Source of the DNA: Kibdelosporangium persicum
GTDB lineage: Bacteria; Actinomycetota; Actinomycetes; Mycobacteriales; Pseudonocardiaceae
Assembly: GCF_013280595.1 (NCBI RefSeq)
Contig: NZ_JAAATY010000023.1
Span: 62,001-126,000, forward strand
Reading direction: 5' to 3'
DNA length: 64,000 nucleotides
Below the pieces are notes generated by a model. It saw only the letters and a program-made list of their open reading frames with translations, searched no databases and was not told the DNA's origin. The position numbers and the translations under genes were made by a program. Positions within the stretch are counted from its first letter, which is position 1; every line of letters starts with the position of its first letter. Of the stretch, positions 55,159 through 63,372 are shown piece by piece.

Positions 55159-55767
55159 ATGTCTGTGGCACGAAAAATCCCCCTTGTCGCCGCCGTGCTC
55201 GCCAGCGCTGGCAGCCTAGCGCTGTCTGCCCCCGCGGCCACCGCGCAGGTCGAGACCGGACCCTGGACGTCGGTCAGCCCTGGGTACTCGGTCCAGCAAC
55301 AGGGCTGCGGCACGGTCAGCGGACTGACCATGAGCCTCAGCTGCTCGTCCGCGAGCGGCGTTCAGCGCGCCGAGCGCCGCTATGACACCTACTGCGACGG
55401 AGTGCGCCAGTTCCAGGGCACGTTCCGGATCAACAGCATGAGCGGCAACAGGATCAGCCTGAAGCAGACCTTCGGGCCGTCGGACGCCGACTTCATGCTC
55501 GCCGTGGACAGCAGCCGCAGGCTGTACTCCGTGCGCAACGGCGGAGCCACCATCGCGCCGGCGGGCACCGCCGCGAACGGTGTGTCGGTGACCGTGAACA
55601 CCGTGCACTCCGGTTCGGAGCACCGGATCTACATCAACGGTTCGTCGAGGCTCAAGTACGCGGGCCTGAGTGGTTGCCACTACGACAAGTTCGGCGCCTA
55701 CCGCACCGACAGCGGTGCCGGGCCGATCTCGGTCACGTGGAGCAACATCAGGTTCTGGCGACGGTGA
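55159..55767 (+). CDS. secreted beta-sandwich protein, possible carbohydrate binding/lyase
   Basis: A 202-residue exported protein. Signal peptide to about SAPAATAQ; the mature part is beta-rich (YDTYCDGVRQFQGTFRINS, NRISLKQTFGPSDADFMLAV, HRIYINGSSRLKYAG, SVTWSNIRFWRR), suggesting a concanavalin-like fold as in polysaccharide lyases or lectins. The three or four Cys may form disulphides. ATG 55159 has CGGAGG upstream. The next lipoprotein gene starts in its stop codon. Confidence 0.75.
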   Translation: MSVARKIPLVAAVLASAGSLALSAPAATAQVETGPWTSVSPGYSVQQQGCGTVSGLTMSLSCSSASGVQRAERRYDTYCDGVRQFQGTFRINSMSGNRISLKQTFGPSDADFMLAVDSSRRLYSVRNGGATIAPAGTAANGVSVTVNTVHSGSEHRIYINGSSRLKYAGLSGCHYDKFGAYRTDSGAGPISVTWSNIRFWRR

Positions 55768-56456
55768 TCAGGCACCTGGCAGCGGCGGTGTCGCTCGTGG
55801 TGCTGGCCGGTTGCTCGGCCGGTCCCACGGGCGATGCCCCGAACCTCACCGCGACCCTGTCGACACCGGTCGACGCCGAACTTTCCTGGCGTGTCGCGGA
55901 CAAGGCCGCGGCGGGTCAGGTGGTCGAGTACAGCAACGCGGAGAACGGGCCGTACACGATCCTGGAGTTCCTCCCGCTGAGCCGGACCACCTACAAGCAC
56001 GAGGACCTGATCCCGCAGACGAAGTTCTTCTACCGGGTGCGGCCGTACTACGGGACCGCGTCGCCTTCGGTCGAGCTGACCCTGCCGCCCGGCGAATTCG
56101 AGGAGAGCAAGGAATTCCAGGAGTGGTTGCTGCCGTCGACGCGTCCCGGCCCGCCCGCGCACGCGTCGGTCCGCGACGCCCGCGGCGCGCCGACGGACTT
56201 CACCGTGACGATGGTGAACCCCAACGGCGTCAAGCTCACGTGGACCGACCACACCACGGACGAAGAGGGCTTCCTGGTGGAGATCAAACCGGACGGGGCA
56301 CCCGGCTTCAGCCTGGCGGCGATGGTGGACCCGAACGTGAACACCTACGGACTGGTCACCCAGCCGACGGAGAAGAAAGCGACATATCGGGTGCGCCCGT
56401 ACCGGTTCGGCGAGCCGACCACCATCGCCGCCCTGACCACCGGCGGGAATCTGTAA
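55764..56456 (+). CDS. fibronectin type III-like lipoprotein
   Basis: A 230-residue lipoprotein (lipobox LAGC, Cys17). Two Fn3-like sandwiches: about 25-110 (AELSWRVADKAAAGQVVEYS, TKFFYRVRPYYG) and about 140-225 (NGVKLTWTDHTTDEEGFLVE, ATYRVRPYRFG). GTG 55764 overlaps the preceding secreted protein (GTGA), so they are made together at the cell surface. Function unknown, likely binding. Confidence 0.78.
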   Translation: MIRHLAAAVSLVVLAGCSAGPTGDAPNLTATLSTPVDAELSWRVADKAAAGQVVEYSNAENGPYTILEFLPLSRTTYKHEDLIPQTKFFYRVRPYYGTASPSVELTLPPGEFEESKEFQEWLLPSTRPGPPAHASVRDARGAPTDFTVTMVNPNGVKLTWTDHTTDEEGFLVEIKPDGAPGFSLAAMVDPNVNTYGLVTQPTEKKATYRVRPYRFGEPTTIAALTTGGNL

Positions 56457-56465
56457 GGTTCCCGC

Positions 56466-56864
56466 GTGGCAACGTGGAACGAACTGGCCGAGTACGTGCG
56501 GACCGAATACGAGATCGTGGCGGAGACGCCGGGCGAGATCCGGCTGCTGTACACCTTCGACGAGGACAGCGACCGCACCCAGGTGATGATCGTGGCGCGC
56601 GAGGAACTGGACCGCAAATACGAATGGGTCCAGATCGCCACGCCCCTCGGACTGGCGCGCGACGTGGACCTGCACGCACTGCTCGAGGCGATCGGCCACA
56701 CGACGGTGTCGGGCGGCGCGGCGATCATGGGCGACCACATCGTGCTCAGGCACTCGCTGCCACTGGAGAACCTGGACATCAACGAGTTCACCGACCCACT
56801 GACGTTGATCGCGGGCGCCGCGGACGAACTCGAATCGGAATTCTTTGGCGGCGACGACTACTGA
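56466..56864 (+). CDS. YbjN/T3SS-chaperone-like small protein
   Basis: A 132-residue cytoplasmic protein resembling the YbjN or type III secretion chaperone-like fold seen widely in actinomycetes (TWNELAEYVRTEYEI, YEWVQIATPLGLARDVDLHA, HIVLRHSLPLENLDINEF). The fold acts as a protein-binding module; role unknown. GTG 56466 lies 6 bp after a -10-like TAAGGT (56454-56459), so a leaderless mRNA is possible. Confidence 0.7.
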   Translation: MATWNELAEYVRTEYEIVAETPGEIRLLYTFDEDSDRTQVMIVAREELDRKYEWVQIATPLGLARDVDLHALLEAIGHTTVSGGAAIMGDHIVLRHSLPLENLDINEFTDPLTLIAGAADELESEFFGGDDY

Positions 56865-56908
56865 TCGGCCATACTGCGGGCCATCGGTCACCTGCGAGAG
56901 GAGTCGAA

Positions 56909-56956
56909 GTGCGCAACGGCATCGGAACGATCACCGCTTCGACACGAGGGTTCTGA
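56909..56956 (+). other. possible 15-codon micro-ORF
   Basis: GTG 56909 to TGA 56956 with GAGAGGAG 6 nt upstream encodes VRNGIGTITASTRGF. The ribosome site is strong, but the frame stops before a non-coding, repeat-rich stretch. It may be the start of a gene truncated by that DNA, or a real small peptide. Confidence 0.25.
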
Positions 56957-57300
56957 GCACTCACAGGCGTTTCGCACTCCCCAGTGCGGCTTTGTGCCTC
57001 GGCGCAACTCCACCGCCTGGTGCAGCTCCACCGCCCCCGTGCAACTCTCGCCGCTCCAGTACAGCCCCCACCACTCCCGGGGGGACGGCCCCGCTCCAGC
57101 CTACCGGCGGTGCAAGATCAACAGGAGCTTGGTGGTGCGCGATGGGGATAACCCGGCGGTTGTGGACAACTCGGCGTAGGTGATCTTCCGCCGGGCTGGG
57201 TTGTCGGTGCCCGTCGCTACGCTGGATTCCGGGGGCCGGAGGCCGCGGACGCCGTCGGCGATCAGCCGATGCCCGGACAGCCGAGCACCCGGTGCGCCGG
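56957..57300. other. non-coding stretch with residual ORF end
   Basis: No convincing gene. The minus strand encodes ARRKITYAELSTTAGLSPSR then TTKLLLILHRR and a stop at 57101, which looks like the tail of a helix-turn-helix or endonuclease-associated protein but has no recognisable body. ACGCTGGAT-type sequence at about 57219 resembles the insert in lacZ. Confidence 0.35.
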
Positions 57301-57720
57301 GTTGAGCTGAGTGGGTCGGGGCTGGGCACCAGGCCGGGCTGGGCCGCCAGGGTTGAGCTAGGCACCGGGCTGATTTGGGACGCCGGGTTGAGCTAGGCAC
57401 CGGGCTGAGTTGAGGTGCCGGGCTGAGTTGAGGTGCCAGGGGCCCGGTTAGGCACCGGGGCGAGCTCGGCACCGGGCCGATCTGGGGCGCCGGGTCGGGC
57501 TGGAGGCGCCAGGTCGGGCTGGGGCACCGGGTCGGGCTGGAGTGCCGGACCGAGTTGGGGTGCCGGGTCGGGCTGGGGTGCCGGGTCGGGCTGGGGTGCC
57601 GGGTCGAGCTGGGCACCGGGCTGAGGTGAGGCGCCGAATTGGGCTGGGCACCGGACCGAGTTGGGTGCCGGGTCGGGGCTGAGGCGCCCGGTCGGCTTGG
57701 GGCGTCGCGTCGGCGGCCGG
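57300..57720. repeat. degenerate 18-bp repeat region
   Basis: Long run of GGGTCGGGCTGGGGTGCC-like units; the clearest contiguous 18-bp copies are around 57525-57620, with diverged units on both sides. Any frame yields simple hexapeptides (for example P-D-P-A-P-Q on the minus strand). It lies upstream of the MFS gene at 57785 and is not convincingly coding. Confidence 0.75.
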
Positions 57721-57784
57721 GGTGAGCTCGCTCGTGTCGAAGCGGTCATTCGTCCATGCCCGTTTCGTCTTCGAGGAGTTCCCT

Positions 57785-58975
57785 TTGCGTGCCCGTATTC
57801 CGGCACGGTTCGACTTTCCCAAGCTGTGGGCTGCGTCGGCCGTGTCCAACATCGGTGACGGGGTGACCATGGCGGCGGGGCCGCTGCTGGTCGCTCACCT
57901 GACCCAGAATCCCGTCTGGGTGGCGGGAGCCGTGTTCGCGCAACAGCTGCCCTGGCTGTTGTTCGCCTTGGTCAGCGGTGCCTACGTTGACCGCGTCGAC
58001 CGGCGCAGACTCGTCGTGGTGGTCAACGTCGTGAGAGGCCTGGCGCTCGCCGGGCTGGCCGCGGCGATCGCCACCGGCGTGGTGACGATCCCGATCGTCT
58101 ACGCCACGTTTTTCCTGCTGGGGCTGGGGGAGACCGTGGCCGACACGGCCGCCGCCGCACTGCTGCCCGCGGTTGTCCCTTCGGACAAGCTGCCCGCGGC
58201 GAACGCGAAACTGATGGCCACCTTCACCATCAACAACCAGTTCGTCGCGAAACCCTTGGGTGCCTGGCTGTTCGCCACGTCGACGGCCCTGCCGTTCGCC
58301 TTCGACGCGGCGACGTTCCTGCTCGCGGCCGGCCTGCTGGCCAGGCTGAGCACAGGGCCCGGGAAACGGGAACCGGCGCACACCAGTCTGGGGAAGGACA
58401 TCGTGGAAGGAGTTCGGTGGCTGAAGAACCACCGGGTGCTTCGCACTCTCGCGATCACCATGTGCGCAGCGAACGTGGTGTTCTGCGGTGCCTTCGCGGT
58501 GTTCGTTCTGTACGTCAGGCAACGGCTCGGCCTGGACGACCTGGGTTACGGGCTGTTGCTCACCACGTTCGCCATCGGCGGCCTGGCCGGAGCCGCGGCC
58601 GCACCTGGTCTGCAACGCAAGATCCCGGCCAGGATGCTGCTGAGGGCGGGGCTGGTCGTCGAGATCCTCACCCACCTCACCCTGGCAGCGTCGACGCGGT
58701 GGCCGATCGTGGCGGGAGTACTGGTCGTCTTCGGCGTGCACACGATGGTGTGGGGCGGCATCGTCCTGACGATCCGCCAGCGGACCGTGCCTGAGGGCCT
58801 GTTCGGCCGGGTGACCAGCGTGCATCTCCTGCTGGACTTCGGCGGTGCGGCGATCGGGTCGCTGCTCGGCGGGCTGTTCGCGAAGTCGCTCGGCATCACG
58901 GCGCCCTACTGGATCGCGGCGGGGGTGATGGTGCTGATCAGCGTGGCGGCCTGGCGGCCACTGCGCGCAGCCTGA
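57785..58975 (+). CDS. MFS transporter (enterobactin exporter-like/MFS_3)
   Basis: A 396-residue, 12-helix exporter of the EntS/MFS_3 type. Typical: FPKLWAASAVSNIGDGVTMA, VSGAYVDRVDRRRLVVVVNV, LPAVVPSDKLPAANAKLMAT and GIVLTIRQRTVPEGLFGRVT. TTG 57785 is chosen, supported by GAGGAG 6 nt upstream and by family alignment; the in-frame leader from 57722 is not conserved-looking. The substrate could be a siderophore or drug. Confidence 0.9.
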   Translation: MRARIPARFDFPKLWAASAVSNIGDGVTMAAGPLLVAHLTQNPVWVAGAVFAQQLPWLLFALVSGAYVDRVDRRRLVVVVNVVRGLALAGLAAAIATGVVTIPIVYATFFLLGLGETVADTAAAALLPAVVPSDKLPAANAKLMATFTINNQFVAKPLGAWLFATSTALPFAFDAATFLLAAGLLARLSTGPGKREPAHTSLGKDIVEGVRWLKNHRVLRTLAITMCAANVVFCGAFAVFVLYVRQRLGLDDLGYGLLLTTFAIGGLAGAAAAPGLQRKIPARMLLRAGLVVEILTHLTLAASTRWPIVAGVLVVFGVHTMVWGGIVLTIRQRTVPEGLFGRVTSVHLLLDFGGAAIGSLLGGLFAKSLGITAPYWIAAGVMVLISVAAWRPLRAA

Positions 58976-58988
58976 ATCATCGTCCAGT

Positions 58989-59876
58989 ATGGACGCCAGG
59001 CAGTTGGAGTACTTTCTCGCGGTTGTCGACCACGGTGGGGTCAACCGGGCCGCGTCCGCGCTGTTCCTGACACAGCCGTCGCTGTCCCAGGCGATCCGGG
59101 CGCTGGAGCGTGATCTCGGGCAGGAGTTGTTCCACCGGGCCGGCCGCCGTCTGGTGCTCACCGACGCCGGGCGGGCGCTGGTCGAACCGGCACGTGACGT
59201 GATCAGGGGCCTGGCGGTCGCACGGGACAGTGTCTCGTCGGTCGCCGGGCTGGTCACCGGCCGGGTCGAGATCGCCTCGATGCCCTCCCAGGCGGTCGAG
59301 CCGCTCAGCGGGCTGATCAAGGCGTTCACCGAACGGCATCCCGGCCTGAAGGTCACGGTCCGGGCGGCGTTCACCGCGCCCGGCGTGATCGAGATGGTCC
59401 GCACCGGGGTCACCGAGCTCGGCCTGCTGGGCAGCAGCGAGCACCCCGCCGCGGCCGAGGTCGACCTCAGGCCGCTCAAGCGGCAGCGGTTCGTCGTGGT
59501 CGCGCCGAAGGGGTCGTTTCCCCGGCGGAAAGTGCTGAAACGCTCCGATCTGGACGGCCGGCGCGTGATCGTCGGGCAGACCGGCACGGGCATGCGGCGG
59601 CTCGTCGACGAGATGCGGGCCGACGGGATCGCGCTGACCGCGGTTGTCGAGTCCGAGCACCGCGAGTCGATCCTGCCGCTGGTGCTCGGCGGTGTCGGGC
59701 TGGCCGTGGTCACCGAGTCGTGGGCGCCGTTGGCCCGGCAGGCGGGCGCGGACGTGCTCGACCTCGAGCCGCCCGCGTACCTCAACATCCTGCTGGCCAG
59801 CCGCAAGGCGTGGCTCAGCCCCGCGGCCGACGCGTTCCTGCGAGTGATAGGCGCTGCCTATAGGTCCAGTCGTTGA
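58989..59876 (+). CDS. LysR-family regulator
   Basis: A 295-residue LysR protein: HTH RQLEYFLAVVDHGGVNRAAS, FLTQPSLSQAIRALERDLGQ, then a two-lobed effector domain (GRVEIASMPSQAVEPLSGLI). It is 42 bp upstream of, and colinear with, the tartrate-type dehydrogenase, its likely target; effector probably tartrate, malate or isopropylmalate-like acid. Confidence 0.93.
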   Translation: MDARQLEYFLAVVDHGGVNRAASALFLTQPSLSQAIRALERDLGQELFHRAGRRLVLTDAGRALVEPARDVIRGLAVARDSVSSVAGLVTGRVEIASMPSQAVEPLSGLIKAFTERHPGLKVTVRAAFTAPGVIEMVRTGVTELGLLGSSEHPAAAEVDLRPLKRQRFVVVAPKGSFPRRKVLKRSDLDGRRVIVGQTGTGMRRLVDEMRADGIALTAVVESEHRESILPLVLGGVGLAVVTESWAPLARQAGADVLDLEPPAYLNILLASRKAWLSPAADAFLRVIGAAYRSSR

Positions 59877-59918
59877 CGTCACTTGGACGTGGCACGCCGC
59901 AGGTGGTGCTATCGAACG

Positions 59919-60974
59919 ATGAAGACGCACCGCATAGCGCTCATCCCCGGTGACGGCATCGGCCAGGAGGTGACGCCCGCGGCGTGCGCGATTCTGGACG
60001 CGGTGGGCAAACGCCACGGCTACGAGCTCAGCTACGACTCCTTCGACTGGTCGTGTGCCCGCTTCCTGAGCGAAGGCGCGATGATGCCCGCCGACGGCCT
60101 CGACCGGATCCGCCACCACGACGCGATCTTCCTCGGCGCGGTCGGAGATCCGAGTGTGGCCGACCACGTCTCGCTGTGGGGGCTGCTGATCCCGATCCGG
60201 CGCCGGTTCGGGCAGTACGTCAACCTCCGCCCGATCCGGGTGTTCGACGGGGTGCCGAGCCCGGTGCGGGCCGCCACGCCGGCGGTGGACTTCGTCGTGG
60301 TCAGGGAGAACGTCGAGGGGGAGTACAGCGAGATCGGCGGCCGGATGAACCGCGGCTTCGCCTCGGAGATGGCCGTCCAGGAGTCGGTGTTCACGCGGGC
60401 CGGGGTCACCAGGATCGCCGACTTCGCGTTCACGCTCGCCCAGGGCCGCCGCAAGCACGTGACCTCGGCGACGAAGTCGAACGGGATCGTGCACACGATG
60501 CCGTTCTGGGACGAGGTGGTCGCCGAACGAGCCGGCGAGTTCCCGGATGTCGCTTGGGCACAGGAGCACATCGACGCCCTGTGCGCGAAGGTCGTGCTCG
60601 ATCCCGCCCGGTTCGACGTGATCGTCGCGTCCAACCTGTTCGGCGACATCCTGAGCGACCTGGCCGCGGCCGTCGCCGGCAGCATCGGCGTGGCCCCGGC
60701 CGCGAACCTCAACCCCGAGCGCGACTTCCCGTCGATGTTCGAGCCGGTGCACGGCTCGGCGCCGGACATCGCCGGCCAGGGCGTGGCCAACCCGGTCGGC
60801 ATGGTCTGGACCGGCGCGATGATGCTGCGGCACCTCGGTCACCCGGAGGCGGCCGCGGAGATCGAGCAAGCGATCGCATCGATCTTCGCGACGACTCCGC
60901 TGCGCACCCGTGACCTCGGTGGCACGGCGTCCACGAAGGACTTCACGGACGCGTTGCTGGACGCCTTGCCGTGA
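59919..60974 (+). CDS. tartrate dehydrogenase/D-malate dehydrogenase family
   Basis: A 351-residue NAD-dependent beta-decarboxylating dehydrogenase. Signature segments: IALIPGDGIGQEV, AVGDPSVADHVSLWGLLIPI, YVNLRPIRVFDGV, VVRENVEGEYSEIGGRM, KSNGIVHTMPFWDE and FDVIVASNLFGDILSDLAAA. DHVSLWG and the EGEYS block point to the tartrate/D-malate group rather than isopropylmalate or isocitrate. Mn/Mg binding Asp are in GDILSD. ATG 59919 is chosen; the upstream in-frame ATG at 59883 adds a basic leader. Confidence 0.92.
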   Translation: MKTHRIALIPGDGIGQEVTPAACAILDAVGKRHGYELSYDSFDWSCARFLSEGAMMPADGLDRIRHHDAIFLGAVGDPSVADHVSLWGLLIPIRRRFGQYVNLRPIRVFDGVPSPVRAATPAVDFVVVRENVEGEYSEIGGRMNRGFASEMAVQESVFTRAGVTRIADFAFTLAQGRRKHVTSATKSNGIVHTMPFWDEVVAERAGEFPDVAWAQEHIDALCAKVVLDPARFDVIVASNLFGDILSDLAAAVAGSIGVAPAANLNPERDFPSMFEPVHGSAPDIAGQGVANPVGMVWTGAMMLRHLGHPEAAAEIEQAIASIFATTPLRTRDLGGTASTKDFTDALLDALP

Positions 60975-60989
60975 CCACGTGATGCCACG

Positions 60990-61340
60990 TCACCGGCTGG
61001 CTCGTTCGGGGCGGTCGAGGATACGCAGCCAGGTCCCGTCGGGCTGACGGCGTGCGACCTGAGTGCGCCCGCCTGTGCCGTCGGCGGGCACGGTGGCGGT
61101 CAGCGCGATGTCGCCGCAGATCAGAGTGGGCAACGGCTGTTCCACTGTGAACTGCGGCCGCGCGGCCACCAACTGCTGGAGCACCGCGCGGATCGCGTCC
61201 CTGCCGACGGTCGGATTGCCCGCGGGGAAGTCAAGGACGGCGTCCTCGGCGTACAACTGCGCCATGCTGTCGGCGTCGCCCGCGTTGGCGTATTCGACGA
61301 ACAGGCGGGCCAGGTCTTCGGGGTGTGTTGCCTTCCGCAT
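60990..61340 (-). CDS. SnoaL-like (NTF2-fold) protein
   Basis: A 116-residue cone-fold protein: HPEDLARLFVEYANAGDADS, LYAEDAVLDFPAGNPTVGRD, and the C-terminal TWLRILDRPERASR. YybH/SnoaL relatives are small isomerases or ketosteroid-isomerase-like enzymes. ATG 61340 gives the normal domain length; the open frame upstream overlaps the divergent LysR promoter. It may be the target of that LysR. Confidence 0.85.
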   Translation of the reverse strand: MRKATHPEDLARLFVEYANAGDADSMAQLYAEDAVLDFPAGNPTVGRDAIRAVLQQLVAARPQFTVEQPLPTLICGDIALTATVPADGTGGRTQVARRQPDGTWLRILDRPERASR

Positions 61341-61410
61341 GACTCCAGCGTGCGCCCGGCTCAGCCATAAGTCCAAGAGCTGGTTCGTCTGACAGCTAGA
61401 ATCAGCGGTT

Positions 61411-62274
61411 ATGGAACTCCGGCAGCTGGCGTACTTCGTCGCCGTGGTGGAGGAGGCGAGTTTCACCAGGGCCGCCGAACGCATGCACGTGGCCCAGCCC
61501 GGTATCAGCGCGCAGATCCGCCAGCTGGAACGGGAGTTCGGCCATCAGTTGCTGGACCGTTCGGGCCGGACAGTCCGGGTCACCGAGATGGGTGCCGCGG
61601 TCCTGCCGCACGCCAGGGCGGCGTTGCGGGCGGTGGAGGGCGCGAAGCTCGCCGTCGACGAGCTCGCCGGACTGGTGCGTGGGCACGTCGCGGTCGGCAT
61701 GGTCACGTCGCACAACGTGGACATCCCGACGCTGTTGGCCCGGTTCAACAACGACTACCCGGCCGTGCAGATCACGCTGGTCGAGGCGAACTCGGGCAAA
61801 CTCGTCGACGACCTGCGCGGCGGCAGGCTGGACGTGGCGATCGTCGGCCTGGCGGCCGAGCTGCCGGGACTGGACCTGCACGTGCTGTCGGACGAGCGGC
61901 TGGTCGCCGCGGTCGGCCGCGACGATCCCCTCGCGAAGGCGAAGCGGATTCCGCTGGCGGACCTGCGGGACCGGTCGCTGATCTGTCTTCCTGACGGGAC
62001 CGGCATCCGGGCCATCCTGGAGAACGCCTGTGCCGCGGCGGGTTTCCGGCCACGGGTGGCGTTCGAGGCCGGCACGCCGCCGGTGCTGGCCGAACTCGCC
62101 GCCCGCGGGCTGGGCATCGCGATCCTGCCGGAGTCACTCGTGCGCAACCGGCCTGACCTGCGTCCGATCGTGGTGACCGGAGCCGATCTGCGTGGCCGCC
62201 TGGCGTGGGCGTGGCGGGCCGACGGGCCGCTGAGCCCGGCCGCCAAGGCGTTCGTGGCGCATCTGCGCCGGTAG
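61411..62274 (+). CDS. LysR-family regulator
   Basis: A 287-residue LysR protein: HTH LRQLAYFVAVVEEASFTRAA, MHVAQPGISAQIRQLEREFG, and effector domain with VAVGMVTSHNVDIPTLLARF and GIAILPESLVRNRPDL. Its divergent neighbour, 70 bp away, is the SnoaL-like gene, the probable target. Confidence 0.93.
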   Translation: MELRQLAYFVAVVEEASFTRAAERMHVAQPGISAQIRQLEREFGHQLLDRSGRTVRVTEMGAAVLPHARAALRAVEGAKLAVDELAGLVRGHVAVGMVTSHNVDIPTLLARFNNDYPAVQITLVEANSGKLVDDLRGGRLDVAIVGLAAELPGLDLHVLSDERLVAAVGRDDPLAKAKRIPLADLRDRSLICLPDGTGIRAILENACAAAGFRPRVAFEAGTPPVLAELAARGLGIAILPESLVRNRPDLRPIVVTGADLRGRLAWAWRADGPLSPAAKAFVAHLRR

Positions 62275-62284
62275 TTTGACCGCC

Positions 62285-62572
62285 ATGAGGTGGTCACGTG
62301 CCGAGTTGCACCAGTCATCCGGGCTGACGCCCGCCGGTTACGAGATCCTCATGCTGCTCGCGGCGACCCCGGAACACCTGCTGTCCAGGCGGGAGCTGAC
62401 CGAGGCCGTCGGCGCGAGCAGGCAACTGGTGTCCAAAACCCTTGCCGGGCTGGAACGACGGGGATTCGTCAAGCGCGGACGACGGCACGGGGAACCGGTC
62501 GTCAGACTGTCGACGCGGGGCTGGGCGTTCTGGTCCGAGGTGCACGGTCTGCACGGTCTGCACGAAGCGTAA
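62285..62572 (+). CDS. MarR-like winged-helix protein
   Basis: A 95-residue small DNA-binding protein: LTPAGYEILMLLAATPEHLL, SRRELTEAVGASRQLVSKTL (recognition helix), AGLERRGFVKRGRRHGEPVV, giving a complete winged helix without a sensory domain. ATG 62285 is used; TTG 62276 is in frame. It is 10 bp after the LysR stop, so both may be transcribed together. Confidence 0.75.
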   Translation: MRWSRAELHQSSGLTPAGYEILMLLAATPEHLLSRRELTEAVGASRQLVSKTLAGLERRGFVKRGRRHGEPVVRLSTRGWAFWSEVHGLHGLHEA

Positions 62573-62665
62573 TTCGTCGGCGGGCGTGAGTTCCAGCGCC
62601 GCGCCGGGCCGATCTCGGCGGACGGCAGTGTGTCCTTCACCAGGCCGCACATTCCACCAGCGGCC

Positions 62666-63349
62666 ATGGTTGGCTACGCCGTGACTGTTTACGACATCGC
62701 CCGCGAACTCCCGGACATCGAGACGCTCCGGAGGCGTTGCCGCGCGCTGGCCATGCTGTCGGCGATCTTCCAGCCGGACAACGACCACAGGTTCTACCGC
62801 TACACCGGAAAATGGCGCCCAGGGGCCGATGTGGCCACAATGGCGAGCGGCGGCGGTGATTCCTCCTGGGTCGTCTTCGAACCGGCCGGCGTGTACATCC
62901 AGGGGTTCGACCATGAGTCCGCCATGAGCCCGTACGCCGCCGACGAGATGGCCACCTGGCCGGGAGTGGTGGACTCGGTACCGGAGGTGTTCCGGAAATA
63001 CCTGACCGAGCCGGCGTTTCTGCTGGACGGAGTACCCGCGGCGACCGCGTGTCTGTGGCGGGAGATCACCGACGACCAGTGGCGGACCGGGACGATCGAG
63101 TTCCCGGAGAGCGGATACGGCGATGTCGACGGCGCCGGCTACCTGTTCGGCATGCTGACCGGCTCCGCCGAGGACTGTCAGAACTGGGCAGGTGACTACT
63201 ACGCGTACGAAGTAGACATAGATGCCGTTCGAGCCGTCCTTTCCTTACAGCCGCTGACTCCGGAACTCGTGGCGACGCTCAACCCGGAGGCCGACCTTGC
63301 CGTTCTCGGTAAGGACGTCGACGCGATCGGATACCCGCGCCACCCCTGA
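62666..63349 (+). CDS. uncharacterised actinobacterial protein
   Basis: A 227-residue protein that I do not recognise. Clear features: AVTVYDIARELPDIETLRRR (helical N-terminus), AIFQPDNDHRFYRYTGKWRP, WVVFEPAGVYIQGFDHESAM, an aromatic/acidic middle and NWAGDYYAYEVDIDAVRAVL at the end. It lacks a signal peptide and helices of membrane type. ATG 62666 is preferred; GTG 62630 is an alternative. Some toxin/immunity or contact-dependent proteins have similar style, but I do not assign it. Confidence 0.65.
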   Translation: MVGYAVTVYDIARELPDIETLRRRCRALAMLSAIFQPDNDHRFYRYTGKWRPGADVATMASGGGDSSWVVFEPAGVYIQGFDHESAMSPYAADEMATWPGVVDSVPEVFRKYLTEPAFLLDGVPAATACLWREITDDQWRTGTIEFPESGYGDVDGAGYLFGMLTGSAEDCQNWAGDYYAYEVDIDAVRAVLSLQPLTPELVATLNPEADLAVLGKDVDAIGYPRHP

Positions 63350-63372
63350 GGGTGACGCGGGGTCTGATCCGA

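Noticed and set aside
57746-60869. Minus-strand open frames of over 600 codons opposite the MFS, LysR and dehydrogenase genes
   Set aside because: Plus-strand genes there have full domain signatures; the opposite frames have none.
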